Shown here: in pieces, positions 23,831 to 33,358 of the stretch
Position numbering within the stretch: position 1 is the stretch's first letter
Layout: every line of letters begins with the position of its first letter
Origin: Bacillus sp. THAF10
Lineage (GTDB): Bacteria; Bacillota; Bacilli; Bacillales; Bacillaceae_I
Direction: 5' to 3'
Assembly: GCF_009363695.1 (NCBI RefSeq)
Contig: NZ_CP045403.1
Coordinates: 600,001 to 664,000 of the forward strand
DNA length: 64,000 bases
Notes under the pieces: generated by a model
Told to the model about the DNA's origin: nothing
The model's input: the letters and a program-made list of their open reading frames with translations, nothing else
Databases searched by the model: none
Made by a program: the position numbers and the translations under genes

Positions 23831-24622
23831 ATGCAACAAATTGACCAATTACTACGAGACCATGATCTAACCCACAAAAAAACCGCCATCATGGAAGCAT
23901 TAGAAAATTCAATTAAACTAAATAAGGTGAAAATGGATGAAGAGGATATTCCTCTTGGAGTCTCTAAAATGGGCGGCTCCCCCGATTTGCCTGAAGGTTG
24001 GGAGTTTCCTAGCTATAAAGAGAACTATTTGACTTTTCTTGTCCAAATTAATCTGACGGAAGTAAAGGAATATGATAAGGATAACCTGCTGCCAGAGCAA
24101 GGGATGCTGTATTTATTTTATGAAGCACTGGAGCAGCCTTGGGGATTTGAAGAGGATGAGGGATGTTTTAAAGTGATGTATTTTGAGGGTGACATGGAGG
24201 AGCTGGTTAGAAAGGAAAGTCCGAGTATTAGAGCAGAATTCGTAGCTTTTCCAGCGTTTAAACTTTCATTTGAATATATCGTCACTCTTTCGGAAGATCC
24301 CGAGGACCTTGATTTTTCAGACGAAAACGAAGAGGAAGACTTTTGGAATTTGCGTGGGGAGTTGATGCAGCCTGAGGATGAAGAAGGAAACGTGGAGACA
24401 GCACATTATATGCTCGGTGCACCGCTTAGTATCCAAAATGATGTGTTTGAAGACCTCTTTGAAGATGGAAAAGACCCTGTCCTATTGTTCCAAATCGATT
24501 CTGATGAAGAACTCTCAGAAATGACGTGGGGCGACTGTGGCATGCTGTACTTTTGTATGGAAAAAGAGGATTTGGTGAACAAGCAATTTGATAAGGTGAA
24601 GTTTACACTGCAGTGTTATTGA
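23831..24622 (+). CDS. YwqG family (DUF1963) protein
   Basis: 263 residues, ATG at 23831 behind AATAGGAGGATC. Acidic soluble protein. The YwqG/DUF1963 pattern is seen in SKMGGSPDLPEGWEFP, FLVQINLTEV, GMLYLFYE, MLGAPLSIQ, LLFQIDSDEE and MTWGDCGMLYFCMEKEDL. These proteins are common in Bacillaceae and often lie near toxin-immunity genes, but the biochemical role is not established. Monocistronic. Confidence 0.88.
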   Translation: MQQIDQLLRDHDLTHKKTAIMEALENSIKLNKVKMDEEDIPLGVSKMGGSPDLPEGWEFPSYKENYLTFLVQINLTEVKEYDKDNLLPEQGMLYLFYEALEQPWGFEEDEGCFKVMYFEGDMEELVRKESPSIRAEFVAFPAFKLSFEYIVTLSEDPEDLDFSDENEEEDFWNLRGELMQPEDEEGNVETAHYMLGAPLSIQNDVFEDLFEDGKDPVLLFQIDSDEELSEMTWGDCGMLYFCMEKEDLVNKQFDKVKFTLQCY

Positions 24623-24627
24623 AGCAA

Positions 24628-24672
24628 GGGAACGGTTCTGGTGGTTCATTCAAGTTTGATCCGCCGCCACGG
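24628..24672. repeat. Partial GGGACGGTTCT repeat
   Basis: It has the left arm of the dispersed repeat (GGGAACGGTTCTGGTGGTTC at 24628) but the right arm is degraded, so the stem is lost. Confidence 0.5.
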
Positions 24673-24689
24673 ATAAGGAGGAAGTTTTT

Positions 24690-25331
24690 ATGGTGCAGTT
24701 TGAGAGAAATTCAGTAGTTGGGTACAAGGATATTGAGATTCCTTATATGCTCATAAGAAAAGAAGAAGGTACAAAGCGATTAGCCATCATTCTTCCAGGA
24801 GTAGGGTATACGGCACAAGCTCCTCTTTTGCATTATGCTATGAATGTTTTTCTTGGTAAGGGTTTTGATGTGTTGCAGGTGAATTATCAGTACAATAACA
24901 ACCTGGCGTATGCTGATTTTAGTGAAATAGCGACAGCCATAAAGCTTGATGTGAAAGCCGTGCTTGATAATTTTTTGGAGGCAAAAGTCTATGAGGATTT
25001 CTGTTTGATAGGAAAATCGCTTGGCACCATCGCCATGAGCTCTGAGTTACATAGAGAAGCTTTTAAAAATGCAAAAGCCATTTGGTTGACTCCGTTAATT
25101 CAACGGGAGGATGTGTTACATGCCATGGTGAGTAGTGAACAAAAAGGGTTGTGCATCATTGGCGACCATGATTTTTGCTACAGCGAAGAGCCTTATTTGA
25201 AAGTAGTGGCGAACGAAAATATCACGGCAAAGCTAATACCGAATGTTGATCACAGCTTGGAATATGAGGGAGATGTGTTGGGGTCTGTTGAGGTATTGCG
25301 AGAAGTAGTGCGGGAGATGGAAGGGTTTTAG
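24690..25331 (+). CDS. Alpha/beta hydrolase
   Basis: 213 residues, ATG at 24690 behind ATAAGGAGGAAG. Alpha/beta-hydrolase layout: LAIILPGVGYTAQAPLLHYA carries the oxyanion region, GKSLGTIAM holds the nucleophile Ser, IIGDHDFCY the acid Asp, and NVDHSLEYEGD the catalytic His. The nucleophile elbow is G-K-S-L-G. Cytoplasmic and monocistronic; substrate unknown. Confidence 0.85.
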   Translation: MVQFERNSVVGYKDIEIPYMLIRKEEGTKRLAIILPGVGYTAQAPLLHYAMNVFLGKGFDVLQVNYQYNNNLAYADFSEIATAIKLDVKAVLDNFLEAKVYEDFCLIGKSLGTIAMSSELHREAFKNAKAIWLTPLIQREDVLHAMVSSEQKGLCIIGDHDFCYSEEPYLKVVANENITAKLIPNVDHSLEYEGDVLGSVEVLREVVREMEGF

Positions 25332-25337
25332 TGAGGC

Positions 25338-25398
25338 GGGGGACGGTTTTTGCGGTTTATTTGGAGTCGAATGAACCAGAAGAACCGTGCCCCTTTTT
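25338..25398 (+). terminator. Dispersed palindromic repeat acting as terminator
   Basis: GGGGGACGG (25338-25346) pairs with CCGTGCCCC near 25385-25393, with an inner part GGTTTATT...AATGAACC, and TTTTTCTTTT follows. It is one copy of the GGGGACGGTTCT...AGAACCGTCCCC family and ends the hydrolase transcript. Confidence 0.75.
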
Positions 25399-25413
25399 CT
25401 TTTAAAAAAATAC

Positions 25414-25442
25414 TTGCTTCAGTGAAGAAAGAAAGTTATGAT
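25414..25442 (+). promoter_or_regulatory. Sigma-A promoter of the ROK/ABC/GH31 operon
   Basis: TTGCTT (25414-25419), a 17-bp spacer and TATGAT (25437-25442), with the first gene starting 43 nt later. Confidence 0.55.
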
Positions 25443-25484
25443 TAGTGTAAGAATATTTAGAAAATTGAATAAGGAGTATTTGCG

Positions 25485-26708
25485 ATGTCTAAACTCAGGA
25501 AGGCTGATAAGAGCCTTATTAAGGACATGAACCGTTCTGCAGTTATTAATACGATTAGGAGAAAGGGGCCGATAAGTAGGACGGAAATTTCGAGTATTAC
25601 CAATTTGGGGCAGTCTACCTTGACGAAGATTACAGAGGAGTTAAAGAATCTGGATCTGGTTTATGAAAAAGGAGAAGCCCATTCCACTGGTGGAAGAAAG
25701 GCGATTCTACTGGAATTTAATCATCTTTATGCTTTTGCAATTGGCATTAAAGTTATGCAAGATCACCTTGTTTTTGCCCTTACAGATCTTCAAGCAACCA
25801 TCATTGATAAGCGAGATATCTATTTCGCTACCTCTTCAGATACACAGCATATCCTTCACCTCATGAAAAACACTATTCATCAACTTTTACAAGAAAACCA
25901 ACTAGAATTAAATAGCTTAATTGGAATTGGCATTGCAGTTTCGGGTCTGGTTAACAGTGTTACCGGCGTGGTGTTAAAATCTCCTCTATTAAAATGGGAA
26001 AATGTTAATCTTTCAGAGCCGTTAATGGAAGAATTTCAGCTCCCTGTTTTTATTGACAATGATGTAAACGCATACATAAATGCGGAGCTTGAATTTGGCC
26101 ATGGGCATACGAGTGATCAGTTTATTTGTATTTCTCTTGGGGACGGAATGGGAGCGAGCTTTGTTATCGACCGGAAAGTGTATAAAGGGGAGTATGGCGG
26201 GGCCGGTGAGTATGGGCATACCATCATCAATGTGGATGGCAGGCCTTGTTATTGTGGTCAGAATGGCTGTATTGAGACGTATTTGTCCAATAGTGCATTG
26301 AAGATAAATGCGCAGGAATTTGCGTCTCGTTATCCGAACAGTAGGTTAATCAACAAAGAGATTAACTATGAAACCTTAACAGAAGCTGCCAGAGAGAATG
26401 ATTCGCTTGCCCTCATTTTATTTGAGCAGGCTAGCAAGTATTTAAGTATTGGCCTAATCAATGCAATAAACAGCTTTAACCCAAAATCAATTGTGCTTAT
26501 TGGGGAAGCCTTGGTGGGAAAAGAGTTTTTCATTAGCCAAGCAACGGAAAGGGCAAAAGAGAATTTTTTTAAAGGAACCTTTGAAAGTCAGATTGTGATT
26601 TCCCAGCTTGGTGATGATGCTTGGGTGCAAGGAGCGGCACTGCAAGCAATCAATCAGCTTTTTCAGCCGCCAATTTACGAAGAAAGTAACACACTCTTAA
26701 ACACATAG
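25485..26708 (+). CDS. ROK family transcriptional regulator (XylR/NagC-like)
   Basis: 407 residues, ATG at 25485 behind AATAAGGAG. The N-terminal winged helix (about 15-75) includes NTIRRKGPISRTEISSITNL and GQSTLTKITEEL. The rest is the ROK sugar-kinase-like domain with zinc motif C-Y-C-G-Q-N-G-C-I-E-T and GGAGEYGH. ROK repressors leave DNA when they bind the sugar imported by their neighbours. As the first gene of the operon it is likely its local repressor; an inducer related to the GH31 product is inferred. Confidence 0.9.
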   Translation: MSKLRKADKSLIKDMNRSAVINTIRRKGPISRTEISSITNLGQSTLTKITEELKNLDLVYEKGEAHSTGGRKAILLEFNHLYAFAIGIKVMQDHLVFALTDLQATIIDKRDIYFATSSDTQHILHLMKNTIHQLLQENQLELNSLIGIGIAVSGLVNSVTGVVLKSPLLKWENVNLSEPLMEEFQLPVFIDNDVNAYINAELEFGHGHTSDQFICISLGDGMGASFVIDRKVYKGEYGGAGEYGHTIINVDGRPCYCGQNGCIETYLSNSALKINAQEFASRYPNSRLINKEINYETLTEAARENDSLALILFEQASKYLSIGLINAINSFNPKSIVLIGEALVGKEFFISQATERAKENFFKGTFESQIVISQLGDDAWVQGAALQAINQLFQPPIYEESNTLLNT

Positions 26709-26728
26709 AAGGCTAGGAGGGGCAAGTA

Positions 26729-27613
26729 GTGGTAGGAGATAAAGGGTTTAAAAAATTTCTAGTTGTAAGCGTTTTCTTATTGCCAAACCTGATTGGTTTT
26801 CTCATTTTTATTGGGATACCCATTATCGCTTCCCTTGGCATCAGCTTTACAGAGTGGGACTTGTTGTCCGAACCAGAGTGGGTAGGGTTTGAAAATTATC
26901 AATCCTTGTGGGAGGACCCGGCATTCTGGGCAGCACTTTGGCACACCTTTTACTTTATTATCGGCTACATCCCACTTGTGATGGTGGGAGCGTTGGGGAT
27001 AGCACTAATTCTAAATCAAAAGGTAAAAGGCATTACTTTTTTCCGCGCCGCTTATTTTATACCGGTGGTTTCATCCTGGGTAGCTGTTTCGTTAATTTGG
27101 AAATGGTTGTTTAACCCAAGCTACGGGTTAGTCAACTATGCCTTGTCGTTAATAGGAATAACGGGACCTGCGTGGCTGCATGATCCCAATTGGGCGATGC
27201 CAGCCATTATTTTAACAAGTGTTTGGAAGGATTTAGGGTTTGTTATGGTGATTTATCTTGCGGGATTGCAAGGGATATCCAAAAGCTATTATGAGGCAGC
27301 TGATATGGATGGTGCCTCCTCGTGGCGAAAGTTTTGGCATATTACCTTACCACTATTAGCACCTACGACCTTTTTCGTCACGGTCATTTCTTTGATTAAC
27401 TCGTTTCAGGTGTTCGATCAGGTCATGATTATGACAGAGGGAGGACCGGCTGGCTCAACAAGTGTCATTGTGGAGCGAATCTACAATCACGCCTTCCGCT
27501 ATTTTGAAATGGGCTATGCATCCGCCATTTCTTGGGTGCTGTTCTTCATTATTTTTGCGATTACATTGCTACAAATTCGGATTCAGAAAAGGATGGTGGG
27601 TCATGGAAACTAA
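26729..27613 (+). CDS. Sugar ABC transporter permease (MalF/UgpA type)
   Basis: 294 residues, GTG start at 26729 with TAGGAGGGGC upstream. Six membrane helices; the binding-protein-dependent permease EAA loop appears as YYEAADMDGASSWRKFWHITLP, the contact site for the shared ATPase. No ATPase gene is nearby, so a general MsmX-type ATPase encoded elsewhere probably energises it, as for other Bacillus CUT1 systems. A perfect cre box lies in codons 12-17. Its last 11 bases overlap the second permease gene. Confidence 0.92.
   Translation: MVGDKGFKKFLVVSVFLLPNLIGFLIFIGIPIIASLGISFTEWDLLSEPEWVGFENYQSLWEDPAFWAALWHTFYFIIGYIPLVMVGALGIALILNQKVKGITFFRAAYFIPVVSSWVAVSLIWKWLFNPSYGLVNYALSLIGITGPAWLHDPNWAMPAIILTSVWKDLGFVMVIYLAGLQGISKSYYEAADMDGASSWRKFWHITLPLLAPTTFFVTVISLINSFQVFDQVMIMTEGGPAGSTSVIVERIYNHAFRYFEMGYASAISWVLFFIIFAITLLQIRIQKRMVGHGN
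26764..26777 (+). promoter_or_regulatory. Catabolite response element (cre) in the permease gene
   Basis: TGTAAGCGTTTTCT matches the cre consensus TGWAARCGYTWNCW at every position. It lies inside the coding sequence, a place where CcpA is known to act as a roadblock in several Bacillus sugar operons. Confidence 0.7.
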
Positions 27614-28493
27614 GCAGGAAGTAAGGCTGGAACCATCTTCGCTATCTGTGCCAGTAAAGAAAGAACGTTCTTTTAGAAAAAAAATAAAAAATGTGCTGTT
27701 TTATCTCATTCTTATTCTTGGTGCAGCGATTATGCTTGTTCCGTTTATTTGGATGATTTCCACCTCCTTAAAAACATCAGGTGCAACAATGGTCCTGCCG
27801 CCACAATTCATACCAGAAGAATTTAACCTAGAAAACTATCAACGGGTTGCAGATACATTTCCTGTTTTCAAATTTTTGTGGAATTCCTTGTTGGTTGCGG
27901 TCACATCGACAATAGGGCAGCTCCTTTTATGTTCGATGGCAGCTTATGCTTTTGCCCGCCTGGAGTTTAAAGGAAGGGATGTTATTTTTGTCATCTATCT
28001 TGCAACCTTAATGGTGCCAAGCCAGGTGACGATGACGCCGCAGTTCATTCTGATGAAGTACATGGGGTGGCTAGATACGTACCAAGGCTTAATTTTACCA
28101 GGTATGTTTAATGCGTTTGGCACGTTTTTGTTGCGACAGTTCTTTTTAGGCATACCAAAAGAGCTGGAAGAGGCAGCGTTTATGGATGGTGCGAATCATT
28201 TTCGGATTTTTGCGCAGATTATTTTACCGTTATCGATGCCAGCTTTAGCAACGCTGATGATTTTCTCGTTTATGCAATCGTGGAATAACTTTTTATGGCC
28301 GCTAATTGTCGTGAACAGTCCGGATATGATGACCTTGCCACTTGGGCTTTCTCTCTTACAAGGCAGGTGGGAAACGGATTGGAATTTGATGATGGCTGGC
28401 GTAGTGATTAGTGTTATTCCGGTGCTGGCTGTGTATAGCTTTGCTCAGCGATATTTCATCCAGGGGATTACCTTAAGCGGAATGAAAGAATAG
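27603..28493 (+). CDS. Sugar ABC transporter permease (MalG/UgpE type)
   Basis: 296 residues. ATG at 27603 (METKQEVRLEPSS) overlaps the end of the first permease; a longer frame to 27462 lies inside that gene and is rejected. Long basic cytoplasmic start, then six membrane helices. The EAA loop reads ELEEAAFMDGANHFRIFAQI, and the usual MalG end GITLSGMKE is present. It pairs with the preceding permease. Confidence 0.92.
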   Translation: METKQEVRLEPSSLSVPVKKERSFRKKIKNVLFYLILILGAAIMLVPFIWMISTSLKTSGATMVLPPQFIPEEFNLENYQRVADTFPVFKFLWNSLLVAVTSTIGQLLLCSMAAYAFARLEFKGRDVIFVIYLATLMVPSQVTMTPQFILMKYMGWLDTYQGLILPGMFNAFGTFLLRQFFLGIPKELEEAAFMDGANHFRIFAQIILPLSMPALATLMIFSFMQSWNNFLWPLIVVNSPDMMTLPLGLSLLQGRWETDWNLMMAGVVISVIPVLAVYSFAQRYFIQGITLSGMKE

Positions 28494-28603
28494 TAGATGG
28501 AAATTCTGGTAAGGAGGTGGTTCCCTTCTCTTCATTATAAGCTGGGAACTATAGTTTAGGTGGTCAGACAATCTACTAAAAATGAAAATCAGGGGGTAAG
28601 AAA

Positions 28604-29863
28604 ATGAAGAAAACTTGGAAATGGGCAGGGTTGTTTTTATTATCATTCGTTCTTATTTTAAGTGGATGCAGTGGGCAAACAGGCGGTTCGGATGACAAAG
28701 TAGAGATCGACTATTTTACGTTTTCTCCAGGTGAAGCACATGAAGAAGATTTAAAGGACATGATTGCTGCTTTTGAAAAAGAGAACCCAAACATCAAAAT
28801 CAACTATGAAATGGCGTCCTTTGAGGATTATTTCACAAAGCTTCAAACAAGGCTTGCAGGAGGATCAGCACCGGATACGTTTGAGCTGAACTATGAGAAC
28901 TTTGTTAACTATGCTGCAAAAGGGACATTGTTAGAGCTTGATAGCTTAATGAAAGAGGATAGTGACTTTGATTCCTCTGAGATAAACAAAGCAGCATTTG
29001 AAGCCTTCCAATATGAAGGGAAGCAATATGGGATGGTGGAGTCTTTCTCCAATGTGGTGCTTTATTATAACAAGGATTTGTTCGATGCGGCCGGAGTGGA
29101 GTATCCAACTGCCGATTGGACGTGGGAGGATGAACTAGCAGCTGCCAAGAAGCTAACAGATAAAGGCAGTGGCGTTTATGGTACGTATGCACCGATTCAG
29201 TTCTGGGAATTTTATAAAACCATTGCACAGAATGGCGGTTCTATTTTTAATGATGACAAGACAGTAGCAACGGTCAATAGTACAGAGAATATTGAAGCAT
29301 TACAATGGATGGTTGATAAAGTAAATAAACATAAGGTTACTCCTTCTGATGAAGAAATGTCTGGTCAATCCGATGGTGATCTATTCAAGGCTGGTAAAAT
29401 TGCGATGCTGCGTACAGGAATTTGGATGATGGGCTCCTTCCAGGATGCATCTTTCAATTGGGATATCTCTGTTGAGCCAGGGAACACACAAAAAGCCCAT
29501 CACTTCTTTGCCAATGGTCTTGCCGCATCTAAGGATACGAAGCATCCAGAAGCGGCGTGGAAATGGTTGAAATTCATGAGTGCAAGTGAAGAAGCAGCAA
29601 AAATCCGTGTGGAAAGCTCTTGGGAATTACCAGCGGTTAGCAATACAGAGCTTGTCGATGCTTATTTACAGCAATCTCCTCCAGAAAACAGAGAAGCAGT
29701 ATTTGAAGCGCTAGATACGTTAGTAGTGCCGCCAGTAATTGAAGACTGGAATAAGCTTACTGATGCATTTACCAAGGAATTAGATCTAGTAAAACTAGGC
29801 GAAAAAACACCTGAGGAAGCATTGAACGATTTGCAGGACCAAATTCAGGCGTTAGTGGATTAA
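28604..29863 (+). CDS. Sugar ABC transporter substrate-binding lipoprotein
   Basis: 419 residues, ATG at 28604 behind CAGGGGGTAAG. Signal peptide with lipobox LSGC (Cys at about 23). It has cluster B/CUT1 binding protein features: IDYFTFSPGEAHEEDLKDMI, ARL-x-A-G-SAPDTFELNY, YNKDLFDAAGVEYP, FKAGKIAMLRTGIWMMGSF and the C-terminal EEALNDLQDQIQAL helix. In the 110-bp gap before it, GGTTCCC and GGGAACT can form a stem, which could raise expression of this gene over the permeases. Confidence 0.93.
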   Translation: MKKTWKWAGLFLLSFVLILSGCSGQTGGSDDKVEIDYFTFSPGEAHEEDLKDMIAAFEKENPNIKINYEMASFEDYFTKLQTRLAGGSAPDTFELNYENFVNYAAKGTLLELDSLMKEDSDFDSSEINKAAFEAFQYEGKQYGMVESFSNVVLYYNKDLFDAAGVEYPTADWTWEDELAAAKKLTDKGSGVYGTYAPIQFWEFYKTIAQNGGSIFNDDKTVATVNSTENIEALQWMVDKVNKHKVTPSDEEMSGQSDGDLFKAGKIAMLRTGIWMMGSFQDASFNWDISVEPGNTQKAHHFFANGLAASKDTKHPEAAWKWLKFMSASEEAAKIRVESSWELPAVSNTELVDAYLQQSPPENREAVFEALDTLVVPPVIEDWNKLTDAFTKELDLVKLGEKTPEEALNDLQDQIQALVD

Positions 29864-29948
29864 CCTGTTTTAGGCTGAAAAATAGGAGAAAGATACGTGT
29901 TTTTCTCCTATTCTATGAGCCTGAAAATATAGAAAAGGAATGATTAGA

Positions 29949-32900
29949 ATGACAGAAAATCGTTTGCTGGATGGCCTCTTTCAAACTCATTTTTTGCAGC
30001 TTCAAAACAAGCAACAGGAATCCTTTGCGAGAGTGAAAGAGTTAGTCAACGCTGCAGAGAAACGTGACACATTGGAATGCGCTGTATGGGCATGGCTAGT
30101 GACAGAGCATGCACTTCGCTTTCGAGATGATACGATTCTTAAGGAGTGCGAGGCATTTCTCTCTCATACGATGGAATTAATTAAAAGCAACTGGAACATA
30201 CCCCAAGATCATTTCTACTTGTCTATTTCTAAAGATATCTTCACCTCCCACCTTGCTATTTACTACGCAGCTTTAATGAATCTAAGAAATCTTGGAATCC
30301 AACCTATCATTCAACAAACAGCAACCGCCATTCGAGATCATATTTTTGAAAATCATTTAAGAGGTGGCATGGTGCTCTGTTCTCCAAAGCATCCTTTTGC
30401 TTCTACTGACTTATTATTATCGGTTCTTCCGTTTGGGTTGTTTTCTCCAGAGGATCTCGTCATGGTAGAAGCGGTAAAGGAAATGGAGGAAATGCTTGTT
30501 AGTGGAACTGGTGTCGAGTCATTTTCGCAATCAGGTAAGCATTCAGATTTGGCTAGCAATCTTCTAGCCTGGTATTTTCTCGAAAAAGGAGACCATGCAA
30601 AATTTAAGAACTACCTACGAAAGAACAAGGAACAAGCTGCTGTATTGGACGTGCTTTCGTATTATGCAGCATTAGTGCAAGAAACCGAGCTTAACCATCA
30701 TCCGCTTGGGAATGAAAATAAGTACGAGCCACAAGAATTTGAGCGAAGTCCACGTTTTCCAACGAGTCTAGAGGAGGTAATGATTCATTTCACAGCTCCT
30801 TACCATCAAGATGCTATGGCCTACATAGAAGTGGAAAGCTTAGTTGAACTGAAAAAAGTCAACGCTAGCTTTGTACCGGGAAACAAGCCTTATTGGGAAG
30901 CGAACATTGGTAGCTTTCCGTCCCATGAAGAGGTGTCCTATACCATTCATTGGATAAACGGAGATAAGAGACTCACGTCTGAGACCTATCGTTTTTTCCC
31001 TCTAGAAGAAAAAAGCTTAAGGAGCTTCCATGGGGTGCAAATAAAGGAAAACCTGTATCGCTGGGAAGCGGAGAGCCTAAAAGGTTTTTCATTTCTTTTT
31101 GACAAGGATAAAAAGCAGCTGATTTTCACACAGGAAGCACCATCCGTATCAGGAGATAGGGTGACTGTAGCGGTAAATGATGTCTTTGCAGATAGCGGGA
31201 TTCCTTCTTTTACTTTGAATTCACGCCTTGCGCCAATCGTGGTGAAAATGGATAAGGAAGGAACGGTTCAGGAACTTTCTTTACATTTTCATAGTCTAGA
31301 GTTGGAGCAGTTTTTTGGCATGGGGGAACGTTATCATACGCTTGAGTACCGCGGAGAAATCCTCGATTGTTATGTTTACAACCAATACAGAGACCAAGGT
31401 GCTAGAACCTATATGCCTATCCCGTTTTTCATTAGCTCACTAGAATATGGTCTCCATGTCGACACAAGTACGTATACCAGGTATGATTTTGCAAGGACGG
31501 AAAAGGATGTTTTAAGCGTATCTATAGGCATGCTAAAGGATCAAGAGGTTCCCCTTCAGTTCTATACTGGGTCACCGAAAGAGGTTGTCTCACAGTTCAC
31601 ACAAGAAACCGGTCCTGCAGAAATGCTTCCTGTTTGGGCATTTGGACCGTGGATGTCGAGTAACAATTGGGACAGAGACGAGGTTGTTCGAGAACAAATT
31701 AAAAGAACAACGGACCTCAAGATCCCATCTACTGTTTTTGTGCTAGAGCAATGGAGCGATGAAACCACCTATTATATTTTTAATGATGCCATTTATGAGC
31801 CAACAGATGGAGAGGGTGCTTTAAAATATGAAGATTACGTATTTCCAGAGTGGGGACGATGGCCAGATCCTAAAGGCTTAGTACAACACATCAATGAGCA
31901 TGGCATGGAACTTATCCTTTGGCAGATTCCCATCATGAAATACTTGAATCGTCGTTTTCACCCACAAAAAGATTTAGACGAAGATTTTATGTTAAAGGAG
32001 AAATATTTTATAAAAGACGGCGAAAATCTGCCATACCGTATGCCAGAAGGGTGGTTTAAGGAAAGTCTTCTGATGGACTTTTCAAATAAAAAAGCAGCAG
32101 AATGGTGGTTTAAGAAAAGACAATACTTGCTGGATATCGGAGTCGCTGGTTTCAAAACAGATGGAGGAGAAATGGTTTTTGGAGACAGCATCCAATTTGC
32201 AGATGGAAGAACAGGAAGCGAAATGCGAAACGAATATCCGAACGACTATATTCAAGCATATTATGAATTTGCACAAGCTCACAGACCAAATGACGCGATG
32301 ACATTTAGCCGAGCTGGCTATACTGGTGCGCAAAAATTCCCTTCGCATTGGGCGGGAGATGAGCGTTCCACTTTTGACGCCTTTAAACGCTCTCTCATTG
32401 CAGGTCTTTCTTCTGGCATGAGTGGAATCTTTATGTGGGGGTGGGATCTTGCAGGCTTTAATGGGGAAATTCCTACTGCAGAATTGTTTATCCGCTCCGC
32501 CCAAATGGCCGCATTCTGCCCAATTATGCAATACCATGCCGAAAGTAAGGCGGAGTTCAATCAAGACAGAACGCCTTGGAATATTGCAGAAAGAACCGGA
32601 GACGAAAGAGCCATCTCCGGATATCGTTTTTATGCCAATATAAGAATGAATCTTCTTCCTTATATTGTCGAGCAGGCAAGAATGTCTTCAGAGCAAGGAA
32701 TTCCTCTTATGAGAGCGATGCTGCTTGAGTATCCACATGACCCTAACATTACAAAGCTTTATGATCAATATTTCTTTGGTGACAACTTGTTGGTTGCCCC
32801 AGTTATTGAAGAAGGAGGTAATGAGCGATCTGTCTATTTGCCTCACGGAAAGTGGGTTGGATTGTTCGATAAAAAGGTCTACGAGGGAGCGCAAACTATC

Positions 32901-33272
32901 CATCAAAAAGCCGCACTCCTCGAGATTCCAGTGTACCAGCGAAATAATAGCTGTGTGATCACCAATGTCGCGAAAGAAAACAAAAAATTAGGCTCTTTTG
33001 TAGGGAATTCTACTACCGACTACCAGCATGCCTGCATTCATATTACTTGTGATGGCTCCTTCTTTTACGAAGGAAGAGATCATTTGAAAGACAAGTGGCA
33101 GGTTGGAGTGAAGGTGACGGGAGAGGATGTGTTCATCTCTGTGGATAGTAAACAGGAGGAATATACCATCATTTTCACGAATACCTCAAGGCAGAAATGG
33201 AACATCTTGAGTAAAGATAATGATGTTTCAGTGGAGCCAGATGGTACGGTTTGTTTTTCTGAAAGTAGGTAA
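29949..33272 (+). CDS. GH31 glycosidase with extra N-terminal helical domain
   Basis: 1107 residues, far longer than the 650-800 of bacterial GH31 enzymes. ATG 29949 has AAAAGGA at the right distance; an in-frame ATG at 29940 overlaps it. Residues about 1-250 are helical repeats, rich in hydrophobic pairs, resembling an alpha/alpha toroid. Then come a beta-sandwich (about 280-560) and a TIM barrel. The catalytic nucleophile is the Asp in KTDGGE (residue about 738) and the acid/base the Asp in HWAGDE (about 804), placing it with YicI-like alpha-xylosidases rather than the D-M-N-E-P alpha-glucosidases. No signal peptide, so it should cleave the oligosaccharide imported by the ABC system. Last gene of the operon. 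Confidence 0.88.
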   Translation: MTENRLLDGLFQTHFLQLQNKQQESFARVKELVNAAEKRDTLECAVWAWLVTEHALRFRDDTILKECEAFLSHTMELIKSNWNIPQDHFYLSISKDIFTSHLAIYYAALMNLRNLGIQPIIQQTATAIRDHIFENHLRGGMVLCSPKHPFASTDLLLSVLPFGLFSPEDLVMVEAVKEMEEMLVSGTGVESFSQSGKHSDLASNLLAWYFLEKGDHAKFKNYLRKNKEQAAVLDVLSYYAALVQETELNHHPLGNENKYEPQEFERSPRFPTSLEEVMIHFTAPYHQDAMAYIEVESLVELKKVNASFVPGNKPYWEANIGSFPSHEEVSYTIHWINGDKRLTSETYRFFPLEEKSLRSFHGVQIKENLYRWEAESLKGFSFLFDKDKKQLIFTQEAPSVSGDRVTVAVNDVFADSGIPSFTLNSRLAPIVVKMDKEGTVQELSLHFHSLELEQFFGMGERYHTLEYRGEILDCYVYNQYRDQGARTYMPIPFFISSLEYGLHVDTSTYTRYDFARTEKDVLSVSIGMLKDQEVPLQFYTGSPKEVVSQFTQETGPAEMLPVWAFGPWMSSNNWDRDEVVREQIKRTTDLKIPSTVFVLEQWSDETTYYIFNDAIYEPTDGEGALKYEDYVFPEWGRWPDPKGLVQHINEHGMELILWQIPIMKYLNRRFHPQKDLDEDFMLKEKYFIKDGENLPYRMPEGWFKESLLMDFSNKKAAEWWFKKRQYLLDIGVAGFKTDGGEMVFGDSIQFADGRTGSEMRNEYPNDYIQAYYEFAQAHRPNDAMTFSRAGYTGAQKFPSHWAGDERSTFDAFKRSLIAGLSSGMSGIFMWGWDLAGFNGEIPTAELFIRSAQMAAFCPIMQYHAESKAEFNQDRTPWNIAERTGDERAISGYRFYANIRMNLLPYIVEQARMSSEQGIPLMRAMLLEYPHDPNITKLYDQYFFGDNLLVAPVIEEGGNERSVYLPHGKWVGLFDKKVYEGAQTIHQKAALLEIPVYQRNNSCVITNVAKENKKLGSFVGNSTTDYQHACIHITCDGSFFYEGRDHLKDKWQVGVKVTGEDVFISVDSKQEEYTIIFTNTSRQKWNILSKDNDVSVEPDGTVCFSESR

Positions 33273-33292
33273 ATTTGTTTGCACAATGAAGA

Positions 33293-33348
33293 GGGGGGCG
33301 ATTCTCTTGGTTCAATCGAATATCGAAAGAACCAGGAGTACCGTCCCC
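33293..33348. repeat. Dispersed palindrome between convergent genes
   Basis: It starts GGGGGGCGATTCTCTTGG and ends GTACCGTCCCC with inner arms GGTTC and GAACC. It lies between the GH31 stop and the end of a minus-strand lipoprotein gene and could terminate both. Confidence 0.7.
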
Positions 33349-33358
33349 TTATTCCACC

